A stretch of 64,000 nt of DNA from Novipirellula artificiosorum. GTDB lineage: Bacteria; Planctomycetota; Planctomycetia; Pirellulales; Pirellulaceae. Shown here one piece after another: positions 35,145 through 43,334 of the stretch. Position 1 is the stretch's first letter, and every line of letters starts with the position of its first letter. Where the stretch lies: positions 1-64,000 of the forward strand of contig NZ_SJPV01000021.1 in NCBI RefSeq assembly GCF_007860135.1, in the 5' to 3' direction. The translations under genes and the position numbers were made by a program. The notes beneath the pieces were generated by a model. That model had not been told where the DNA came from. It saw nothing but the letters and a program-made list of their open reading frames with translations, and searched no databases.

Positions 35145-37355
35145 ATGATATCAAGACTCCTACTCCTGCTCCTCATCGCTTGTGCATCCCCGGCAATGGC
35201 GTCTCGTATTCAACTCACGAACGCTGAGTCCACCGGTGCGCCGGGGAAATTTGCCTCAGCAGAGATTCGACGGGAGGCTGCGGCTAGCGGGATGACCATC
35301 GGCGAGGATGCGGAGGCGCCGAGTATAACGCTCTCGGTCGACAAGGACGCCAAGGCTGCGCCACAGAGCTATCAGATTCGCGTTCGCAATAGTGGGGGGC
35401 GTCGCGTGATCGAAGTCACTGGAGCAGATACAGTCGGTGTGATGTATGGCGGGCTCGACGTCGCCGAGGCGATTCGCACGGGCACGCTTGATTCATTGAA
35501 AGACTATGAGAAATCCCCGCATATTGCGAAGCGTGGAATCAAGTTCAATATCCCGCTCGACCTTCGCACACCGAGCTACACCGATTGCTCTGACGCTGCT
35601 CAGGCCAACATTCCTGAAGTGTGGGAGCGAGAGTTCTGGATCGACTACCTCGATGCGATGGCCCGGCATCGCTACAACGTGCTCTCGCTGTGGAGTCTGC
35701 ATCCATTCCCTTCGATGGTGAAGGTGCCGGAGTTCCCTGAAGTAGCTTTGGACGATGTCTGGCGCACGCGAATCAAGCTAGACGATCAATTTAGTTTTGC
35801 GGGCAATGATATGGTGCGTCCCGAAATGCTCGCCGACTACGAAGTGGTCAAGCGAATGACCATCGATGAGAAGATTGAATTCTGGCGGTGGGTCATGCAG
35901 CAAGCTGCCGATCGCGGTATCACCATCTATGTCTTCACCTGGAATGTCTTTACTTTTGGAGCAGAAGGTAAACATGGCATCACCAATGACATGGGCAATG
36001 AAATCACGAAAAAGTACTTTAGGGCCACCATTCGGGAAATGGTGAAAACCTATCCGCTGCTGGGCGGCATGGGAATCACTGCGGGCGAAGGAATGCCGCA
36101 TGACATGGATTCAAAGGTCAAAGAAGCCTGGCTGTGGGACACGTATGGCGAAGGTGTCCGCGATGCATTGAAGAGTGAACCCCAGCGTGAGTTCAACATG
36201 ATTCACCGGTTTCATTGGACGGCTCAAAGCGACATTCTTGATGCCTTCAAAGACTATCCGGGTACATTTGATTTCAGCTTCAAGTATTCGGTTGCCCATA
36301 TGTATTCGATTACCAAGCCCCCTTTCATCCAGCCATTACTTGAGAATATTGCTCCTGGCCGTAGGACTTGGCTCACCGTCCGCAACGATGACATTTATTC
36401 CTTTCGCTTCGGTGACCCGGCCTACATTCGCGAGTACGTTTTGAACATGCCGCCACAAGACAAGATGGCTGGATTTTACATGGGACCCGATGGGTATTGC
36501 TGGGGGCGTGATTTCCTGGAACGTAACCCCACTACCGGTAAGCGACCTCTTGTGATGGAGAAACAGTGGTACTCGTTTATGCTCGTCGGCCGATTGGCCT
36601 ACGACCCGTCTCTTCCTGATTCGCACTTTGAGCGAGCTCTTGCTTCGCGGCACCCTGATGTTTCATCGGAGCAACTATTTCGTGCTCTACAAGGCGCCTC
36701 GCAAGTGATGCCTCTGACGACGCGGTTCTTTTGGGGTGACATTGACTTGAAGTGGTATCCGGAGGCTTGTCTCTGCCATCGCCTAAGTAAAGGACAAGGC
36801 TTTTACACCGTGAAGCATTTCATGGAGGGGTCCGCGATGCCTGGAGCCAGCGTATTATGTATCCGCGATTGGCGAGCTCGCCTCAACGCTCGTCAACCGA
36901 TGACAGAGACCACTCCGCTTGAAATCGCGACAGCTCTCGACGGAGCGGCAGCGGAGACGTTTGCAGCGATCGCTGAGTTGCGCAACACTGCAAGAGACGA
37001 TCGTGAACTGCAAAAGACTATTCACGATTGCGAAGCACTTGGCTGGCTCGGAAACTACTACGCGGCGAAGATTCGTGGAGCCTGTGCGTTGGCTCTCTTT
37101 GACTCCACTGGCGACTCGTTCGAACACGACTCTGCGATACGTCATCTGAACGATGCTCTCTCGCATTGGAAAGCCTACGCCGCAATTCGAGACGCCCAAT
37201 ACGTTCCGGCTCTCTACAATCGCGTCGGTTATGTCGATGTGACCGCACTCACGGAGAAGGTAGCAACGGATATCGACATTGCTCGCAATTGGAAACCATA
37301 TTCGCTGAAGGATGACGGCAAGCGATCAGGTTCCGAGAAAGGGTTTCGTCAATGA
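35145..37355 (+). CDS. GH67-like secreted protein, paralogue 2
   Basis: 736 residues, colinear with the protein at 14156-16375: signal peptide, N-terminal alpha/beta domain (GADTVGVMYGGLDVAEAI), then KRGIKFNIPLDLRTPSYTD, ARHRYNVLSLWSLHPFPSM, ITIYVFTWNVFTFGAEGKHG, GGMGITAGEGMP and TWLTVRNDDIYSFRF. The two conserved acidic clusters (WNVFTFGAEGK, TAGEGM) are candidate active-site parts. Likely an alpha-glucuronidase-like or related exo-enzyme. Follows the DUF5060 gene closely and could be its operon partner. Confidence 0.72.
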   Translation: MISRLLLLLLIACASPAMASRIQLTNAESTGAPGKFASAEIRREAAASGMTIGEDAEAPSITLSVDKDAKAAPQSYQIRVRNSGGRRVIEVTGADTVGVMYGGLDVAEAIRTGTLDSLKDYEKSPHIAKRGIKFNIPLDLRTPSYTDCSDAAQANIPEVWEREFWIDYLDAMARHRYNVLSLWSLHPFPSMVKVPEFPEVALDDVWRTRIKLDDQFSFAGNDMVRPEMLADYEVVKRMTIDEKIEFWRWVMQQAADRGITIYVFTWNVFTFGAEGKHGITNDMGNEITKKYFRATIREMVKTYPLLGGMGITAGEGMPHDMDSKVKEAWLWDTYGEGVRDALKSEPQREFNMIHRFHWTAQSDILDAFKDYPGTFDFSFKYSVAHMYSITKPPFIQPLLENIAPGRRTWLTVRNDDIYSFRFGDPAYIREYVLNMPPQDKMAGFYMGPDGYCWGRDFLERNPTTGKRPLVMEKQWYSFMLVGRLAYDPSLPDSHFERALASRHPDVSSEQLFRALQGASQVMPLTTRFFWGDIDLKWYPEACLCHRLSKGQGFYTVKHFMEGSAMPGASVLCIRDWRARLNARQPMTETTPLEIATALDGAAAETFAAIAELRNTARDDRELQKTIHDCEALGWLGNYYAAKIRGACALALFDSTGDSFEHDSAIRHLNDALSHWKAYAAIRDAQYVPALYNRVGYVDVTALTEKVATDIDIARNWKPYSLKDDGKRSGSEKGFRQ

Positions 37356-37410
37356 AAAACGCTGCCGCAATTTTCTGTAACGTCAAACCGAATTTTCAGG
37401 CCTGCATGAT

Positions 37411-38442
37411 TTGAAAACATCGAACGTTATCACGTGGTTCCTGGCAGTCTTTCTACTTCCGCTTGCTGGTGTATTCGGTGGTGAAGAGAAGCTGGTCCGT
37501 GGAAAAGACCGCCTTGATACACCGGCAGTTGCAACAGGTCTTTGCGTCCACAATCTCTTTCAGTCGAGCATGGTTATACAGAGAGACAAGCCGATCCAGA
37601 TCTGGGGCTGGGCGGCTCCCAATGAAAAAGTCACCGTGACATTGGGCGACGAGTCACGCTCCACAACTGCTGCCTCTGATCGATCATGGAAGGTCGAACT
37701 GCCAGCGATGCCAGTGAGCGCTGAATCGCAAACGATCACAGTACAAGGTTCGGATGAAGGAAACTATATCCGAGAAGTCCACTACCAAATGTTTTTGAAC
37801 TTGCGAGAAGCTGGCGACAACAACATCGGCTATGCCAGTTGCTTCGACCTCCACCGCGCGTGGTATCATCCGCAGATCAAAGTGCCGGTAGGCGAGCGAA
37901 TTGCCAAGTGGGCATTGGCGACGCAATACAGCAAGAACATTCGTTGGCTGCCCCCTCAACTTCAAGAAGTCAGAGCAAACGATGGAAAGCTGTTTCTCAA
38001 GCTGGATACATGGGCGATCCCGTTCAACGATGGCCCGATCGTGGGATTCGCCATTGCGGGCAAGGATGGTCGATTCCAACCTGCACAAGCTCAGTGGCTT
38101 GACAAGAACGCGGGTAAAGGGGAACCGAGTTGGGAGCGATCCACGATCGTTCTCTCAAGTGTATTGATACCAGAGCCTGTTTACTTCCGTTATGCCTGGG
38201 CCAGAAATCCGCTTGAGAATTTGAAGTCATCTGATAACGCGGGGCTCCCGTTCGACACGCAACGGAACGATCCCTTTTCGCTTGCTGACATGTATCAGAT
38301 CTATCTCGGCAAAGGCCCCTCGACACCCGGAGTTTTGAACAATGGCGACAAGAGCGAGCTTATTCAGTCGCTCAAAGCCGAGGATCTGAAGCGGCGCCTC
38401 GATGAAGCGCGGACTCTGCTCAACAACCAAGAGAATCAATAA
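37411..38442 (+). pseudogene. Sialate O-acetylesterase with internal deletion
   Basis: Signal peptide, then the family's N-terminal beta domain (HNLFQSSMVIQRDKPIQIWGWA, KVTVTLGDESRSTTAASDRSWKVELP), which breaks off at VQGSDE (about 37756). It resumes in frame in the late catalytic and C-terminal part: IREVHYQMFLN, a DxxxxxxHP stretch, VGERIAKWALA. The central SGNH block with the nucleophile (GQSNM) is gone, about 250-350 residues. The start is a TTG. The product cannot deacetylate sialic acid, though the order of the remaining segments is correct. Confidence 0.82.
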
Positions 38443-38462
38443 CCTGACTTGCAATATTTCTG

Positions 38463-39119
38463 AAAGCAGCCAATGTCGATTGGAACATGTGGCTGGGGCC
38501 AGCGCCATGGCGTCCATATAACAAGGATTACGTTGCGGGCAATTGGCGAGGGCAATGGGATTTCGACTCCGGGGCCAGATTGCTGGACTGGGGAGCCCAT
38601 ACCATGGATTTGTGTCAGATGGCCAATCAAGCCGACGACACGATGCCGATTGAGTACAAGCCAACACCCAAAGGCATCGATTGTCGTTATGCCAACGGCC
38701 TGCTACTCGAAATTGACTTCCTCAAAGATCCGTTCGGCGAGCGTCCTGGTTGGATCCAGTCAAACGGAACATGCCCGGTTCGTTTTATCGGCGAGAAGGG
38801 TTGGGTGGAGACGGGAGATGGAGGCGAAGTTCACCTGGCACTCGACGGAAAGGCAACCGAGGTCAAGAGCGATGGCAAGCCGGCTCGCGGGGTCGACGTT
38901 GTCAATCACTTGCGCAATTTCTTCGACTGCGTGAAAACTCGCAAGCCAACCGCAGCGAATTCCACCGTCATGCGTCGTTCTCATATCGCCTGTCATGCGG
39001 CTGCGCTGTCATGGATCTTGCAACGACCACTGAAGCTTGATCCGACCACCGAGAGTTTTATTAATGATGACGAAGCAAATCGTCTCAAGTCGCGTCCACA
39101 ACGTACGGACTGGGTGTGA
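38463..39119 (+). pseudogene. Gfo/Idh/MocA oxidoreductase, C-terminal fragment
   Basis: About 215 codons of the substrate-binding half of a Gfo/Idh/MocA enzyme: MWLGPAPWRPYN, WRGQWDFDSGARLLDWGAHTMDL, CPVRFIGEKGWVE, VVNHLRNFFDCVKTRKP. The N-terminal Rossmann domain with the nucleotide loop and EKP motif is missing. An ATG at 38487 could start translation, but homology already runs in frame upstream of it (AANVDWN), which shows that the 5' end was lost. It begins 20 bases after the gutted esterase gene. Confidence 0.82.
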
Positions 39120-39158
39120 GCCATCATTATCACCAGAAAGCCATTGGAGAGATAAATC

Positions 39159-40067
39159 ATGTTTAGAATTAGAAACGTCTTGGCTGCGTTGCTGTTGACG
39201 CTCGTGGGCTTGGAGGTGATTCAAGCAGAATCACCTCAGAGCGATTCGAGAGAAAGCGGCAGTAGTACCCAACATAGCATGGGGGCCCAATTTGCTGTCC
39301 GTATGGAAGGCTTGTTAGCACGACTAAAGTCGACCAGCTATCAGCACACGACGGAGATTGACGAGGGCAAAGGGGTGGTCAATTGTGACTGTTCGGGGAT
39401 CGTGGGGTTTGTCTTGCGACAGGAATTTCCGGAGGCTTACCTTTCGTTGCAAGGCAAAGAAGCCTCGTGGCGAAAGCGACCTCTTTCTGTAACGTTTTAT
39501 GAAACATTTGTGGCTGCTTGCGAGGATGGAACCGGGACTTGGAAAAGCGTCGACAAGCTCATGGATGTCCTCCCTGGCGATATACTCGCTTGGCGAAAGA
39601 AGAATCTCGACGCCGACTCGACGACCGGTCACACGCTGATGATTGCCGGGAAGCCGGAACTGGTGGGAGTTGGTCGAGTTCGAATCCGCGTGATCGATTC
39701 AACGCGATCACTGCACGATGATGACACTCGTCCGGCTGGTACAAATGGTATGGGAGCTGGATACATGACGTTTCTGGTGGATGACAGCGGCAAGTGTTCC
39801 GGTAATCTCGTCGATGAACGCCCCGTCATAGCTATGATCGCAGTCGGGCGCTTGGTTCAAGCGACTGCGGCGACATCCCATCCTGAAGACTTGGAATTCG
39901 TTGGCTTGACGAAAGCCAATGCTATCGCCTTAGCTACAAAAAACCGACGAACTTCGAGGGTCATCCGCGAGGACGGCAAACCGGAACCGTTGAAGTTAAG
40001 CAGCCAAAACGGTCGTCTCAATTTTGTCGTGGCCAACGGAAAGGTCGTTGGCGTATTCCGTGGTTGA
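39159..40067 (+). CDS. Secreted NlpC/P60-like protein with I78-like C-terminus
   Basis: 302 residues. Signal peptide, then a papain-like fold resembling NlpC/P60: catalytic Cys78 in NCDCSGIVGFVLR, His158 in TTGHTLMIAG, and an intervening VLPGDILAWRK loop. The last 55 residues (GLTKANAIALATKNRRTSRVIREDG, LNFVVANGKVVGVF) resemble the I78 peptidase-inhibitor fold. The pairing suggests a self-restrained peptidase or amidase, perhaps acting on cell-wall peptide or glycopeptide. It overlaps the next gene and heads a run to 45462. Confidence 0.68.
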   Translation: MFRIRNVLAALLLTLVGLEVIQAESPQSDSRESGSSTQHSMGAQFAVRMEGLLARLKSTSYQHTTEIDEGKGVVNCDCSGIVGFVLRQEFPEAYLSLQGKEASWRKRPLSVTFYETFVAACEDGTGTWKSVDKLMDVLPGDILAWRKKNLDADSTTGHTLMIAGKPELVGVGRVRIRVIDSTRSLHDDDTRPAGTNGMGAGYMTFLVDDSGKCSGNLVDERPVIAMIAVGRLVQATAATSHPEDLEFVGLTKANAIALATKNRRTSRVIREDGKPEPLKLSSQNGRLNFVVANGKVVGVFRG

Positions 40068-40075
40068 GTGAATCC

Positions 40076-41161
40076 ATGTACGTTAAACCGTTTTCCATCG
40101 CCATCGCGTGCCTCCTTGCACCGGCATTCAGCCCAACGCTTCACGGGCAGGAGGTCGCACCTATTATCGTCGACCAATACGCGGTTGAAATCCCAGACGT
40201 AAGCCGTGTAATTGCCATTCGATTTCCACTCGAGTCGCCCGGCGGAATCGGTGTACTCATAACCCGAAACGGCGAGGTCATTCATCGAATGGGTTACGGC
40301 TCGCTGAAGGGAAAGCCCATGACGGCGCAGACACCACTGAGGCTGGCCTCGATTTCAAAACAGTTCGCTGCCATGTGTGCGGCGATACTGATGGAGGAAG
40401 GCAAGCTGGACCCGAAAGCCAAGGTTTCAAGCTATCTTCCCGAAGTGAATCTTCCAGTGAAAGGTCGCGAGCTGCTCGTGCAGGATCTGGTGTGGCATGT
40501 CAATGGTTTGCAAAACTTCATCAACAAGAAGGAACAAGCCTCCATTGCCGAATTTCGCGAACTGCGAGGTTTGGGTTTTCTCACCAATCAGACACACGCT
40601 GATTGGCTCGCAACAATGAGTCCAGTGCGCGAGCCAGGGAAGCTCTGGGAATACACCAACTCGGGTTATGTGCTGCTGGCCCGCATCATCGAGGTCATCG
40701 CCGGCGAACCGTTTCACCAGTTTCAGAAGCGACGCATTTTTGACGTGCTGGGAATGGCGGACACCACAGATAGCGAACGATTCAACGGATCGGGCAATAT
40801 GACGACGACGCTGAATGATTATGCGATATGGGACCGAGCGCTGTGGCAAGAGGATAAGCGTCTGCTATTACCGATAACATACCGAATGCTCTTCACGCCG
40901 GGCACGCTCGATGATGGCACGCGGATTGACTATGGTTTTGGATGGCACTTGAACTACGAAGGAGATCGATTGGTTTCAGTGGATCACGGTGGCGGGGGAA
41001 GCGGAACCACTGCGGCTCGCAACTTCGTGCGACGTCATCTTTCCGATCGGACCACGATCGCGTTCTTCGCGCAGGAACGTCCGACTCTCGACCTGGAAAA
41101 ACGGAAGAAGCTAATCGCAGAGGTTTACAAGGCTCAGCATCCAGAGGAAGTTAAACAATGA
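40076..41161 (+). CDS. Beta-lactamase-family serine hydrolase
   Basis: 361 residues from the ATG at 40076 (a GTG at 40064 overlapping the previous stop is also possible). Signal peptide, then the class C beta-lactamase/D-aminopeptidase fold with SxxK (Ser92-Ile-Ser-Lys95), YxN (Tyr193-Thr-Asn195) and a C-terminal HGGGGSGT. Such secreted relatives act as esterases or peptidases; substrate unknown. Overlaps the sulfatase fragment gene at 41158-41161 by ATGA, so it is part of the same transcript. Confidence 0.87.
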   Translation: MYVKPFSIAIACLLAPAFSPTLHGQEVAPIIVDQYAVEIPDVSRVIAIRFPLESPGGIGVLITRNGEVIHRMGYGSLKGKPMTAQTPLRLASISKQFAAMCAAILMEEGKLDPKAKVSSYLPEVNLPVKGRELLVQDLVWHVNGLQNFINKKEQASIAEFRELRGLGFLTNQTHADWLATMSPVREPGKLWEYTNSGYVLLARIIEVIAGEPFHQFQKRRIFDVLGMADTTDSERFNGSGNMTTTLNDYAIWDRALWQEDKRLLLPITYRMLFTPGTLDDGTRIDYGFGWHLNYEGDRLVSVDHGGGGSGTTAARNFVRRHLSDRTTIAFFAQERPTLDLEKRKKLIAEVYKAQHPEEVKQ

Positions 41162-41649
41162 TACAACAGCTCAGTGCTCTCGCGATTTTTCTCTGCCTTG
41201 TGAGTAATAGCTTTGCCTCAGACCGGCCCAATGTTCTGCTGATCATGGCGGATGACTTTCGAGACTACGGAGGAGCGTTCACAAAGGCTGTCGTCAAAAC
41301 GCCGAACCTCGATCGACTGCGCAGCCGTGGTACGACGTTTGAGCGGGCCTATGTTCAATACCCTGTGTGCAATCCGAGTCGCTGCAGCATGATGAGTGGG
41401 CTGCGGGCCGATCCCACCGCCAGCATCAAAGACGCTGCTTTTACTCTTCTTACTCGTAGTCCGAAACTCCACGCCCAAAGCATCCGCACCGCTGGCTGGC
41501 GATTCACTCTTTGGAGTGATGGCCAAACTGAACTTTACAACCACGATACCGATCCCGAAGAACTGAAAGATGCCTCCTCGCATCATGCAGACGTAGTCGC
41601 AGATCTCAAAGCTCGAATCAACAGCTTGCCACGCTTTCGTGCCGAATAA
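41158..41649 (+). pseudogene. Sulfatase with large in-frame internal deletion
   Basis: Only 163 residues. The beginning is a normal iduronate-sulfatase-like enzyme: signal peptide, IMADDFRDYGGAF, CNPSR (Cys71), MMSGLRAD. At about codon 84 (near 41410) it jumps in frame to a C-terminal tail (FTLLTRSPKLHAQSIRT, WSDGQTELYNHDTDPEELKD). About 300 residues, including GKxH and the C-terminal metal site, are missing. No stop or frameshift marks the join, so the fragment is translatable but cannot be an active sulfatase. Confidence 0.85.
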
Positions 41650-41683
41650 TAACAATGACACAACCAGCATATTTAAGGACACT

Positions 41684-43321
41684 ATGAGACACTTTCACTT
41701 TATGCTCGCGGCCCTCCCACTGGTTTTGGTTTCCTCCCTTTACGCCGAAGACACAACCAAGCCCAACGTTGTCTACATCATGGCTGACGATCTCGGCTGG
41801 GGCGATTTGCGCTGCTACGGCAATCAAGTCGTCGACACGCCCACGCTGGATGAATTGGCGAAGACAGGAGTTCGGTTTACTGATCATTACTCGCCGTCAC
41901 CGCTCTGCGCACCAGCCCGCGCGGGGTTTCTCACGGGACGCTTCAATCATCGCACGGGCGCTGTGGATGTGCCGAGCAATCGCGGGCTCGACCGGCTTGA
42001 TTTGTCAGAGAAAACTTTCGGCGACTACTTCCGTCACGCTGGCTATGCGACGGCGCTCATCGGCAAGTGGCACAACGGCGCGTATTCCCAGGACTACCTG
42101 CCGCACCGTCGCGGGTTCGACCTCTTCTTTGGCTTTCCCAATGGCGGACAGGATTACTGGAAATGGAACCTGCTCCGCAACGACGACGCCATGCCGCACG
42201 ATGGGCGATATCTCTCGGATGCGCTCAACGACGAAGCCATCGCGTTCATTCGCAAGCAAAACGCACAACCATTCGCGCTGTGGCTCGCGCATCATGCGCC
42301 GCACAGTCCACTCGCCGCGCCCGAAGTGTTGGTGAAAAAATACCGCGAGCGTTTCGGCCAGGACGCGAGCGAGACGGTGGCTGTCATCTACGCGATGATC
42401 GAGGCGATGGACACCGGCCTGGGCCGCGTGTTTCAGACACTAAAGGAGGAGGGCCTGTGGGAAAAGACGGTCATCGTGTTCACCAGCGACAACGGGCCCT
42501 GGCTCGCCAAAGATTCCGAACTCGGCTCTCAGAAGCGATTCAACGGCGTCTTTTCGGGCCAGAAACAGGATGTATTGGAAGGCGGCATTCGTGTGCCCTG
42601 CATCGTCGCCTGGCCCGGCCGCATTCCCGCCGGCCAGGTGATCGACACGCCGGTGCATGGCTGTGACTGGCTGCCGACCCTCTATGGCCTCACGAATGAA
42701 TCCGCGCCTGCCGGCGCCAAACCGTTCGACGGTCTCGACGTGATGCCGCTGCTTCTGGGCAACCCTGCACCCGCACTCACGGCGCGTGCGCTGCCCTTCC
42801 AACGCAACCGTTACGCCCCGGTTCAGCACTGCAATGCCGCCATCCGCGAAGGACGCTGGAAGCTCTACTGGCCGGGCGAAAAAGCATCGTTGAAAAAGGA
42901 CTCCGGGCGGGACAATCCTTCTTACCTGCGCGGCATCGCGCAACCGCACTGGGAGATGCCGCTCGACCGCCAGCTCGATCCTGCCACCACCGCGCCGCAA
43001 CCACCGCCGCGACTCTACGATCTCGATGCCGATCCTGCCGAGAAACATGACCTTGCTGCCCAGCATCCCGAAATCGTGCAGTCACTCGCACAGAAACATG
43101 ATGCATGGTTCGCGGAGATCATCCCTCAATGGCAGCAGTCGCGTGCTCACATCGTCGAGCAGGACCGAGCATACTGGAAGGACCGTACCGCGCCCGATCC
43201 AGCCGCCTTGTTCAAAGACTACTGGCAATGGAAAGCCGCCCCGAAAGGCACCAACCCAACAACCGCCGACCCTCTGCAGGTCTTCAGCGGCTTCTGGAAT
43301 AACGATCCAACAAACCAATGA
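41684..43321 (+). CDS. Secreted sulfatase, GC-rich
   Basis: 545 residues. Signal peptide (FMLAALPLVLVSSLYA), metal-binding MADDLGWGDLRCYG, formylglycine motif CAPAR (Cys75), IGKWHNGAYSQDYLP, FTSDNGPWLAKDSE. Ala for Ser/Thr at position 4 of the CxPxR motif is an accepted variant. GC content at third positions looks higher than in the flanking genes, a hint of horizontal transfer, probably from a relative with higher GC such as a verrucomicrobium. ATG 41684 precedes the leader; 34 bases after the previous fragment and 13 before the sialidase fusion. Confidence 0.92.
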   Translation: MRHFHFMLAALPLVLVSSLYAEDTTKPNVVYIMADDLGWGDLRCYGNQVVDTPTLDELAKTGVRFTDHYSPSPLCAPARAGFLTGRFNHRTGAVDVPSNRGLDRLDLSEKTFGDYFRHAGYATALIGKWHNGAYSQDYLPHRRGFDLFFGFPNGGQDYWKWNLLRNDDAMPHDGRYLSDALNDEAIAFIRKQNAQPFALWLAHHAPHSPLAAPEVLVKKYRERFGQDASETVAVIYAMIEAMDTGLGRVFQTLKEEGLWEKTVIVFTSDNGPWLAKDSELGSQKRFNGVFSGQKQDVLEGGIRVPCIVAWPGRIPAGQVIDTPVHGCDWLPTLYGLTNESAPAGAKPFDGLDVMPLLLGNPAPALTARALPFQRNRYAPVQHCNAAIREGRWKLYWPGEKASLKKDSGRDNPSYLRGIAQPHWEMPLDRQLDPATTAPQPPPRLYDLDADPAEKHDLAAQHPEIVQSLAQKHDAWFAEIIPQWQQSRAHIVEQDRAYWKDRTAPDPAALFKDYWQWKAAPKGTNPTTADPLQVFSGFWNNDPTNQ

Positions 43322-43334
43322 AAGCTGCCGCGCG

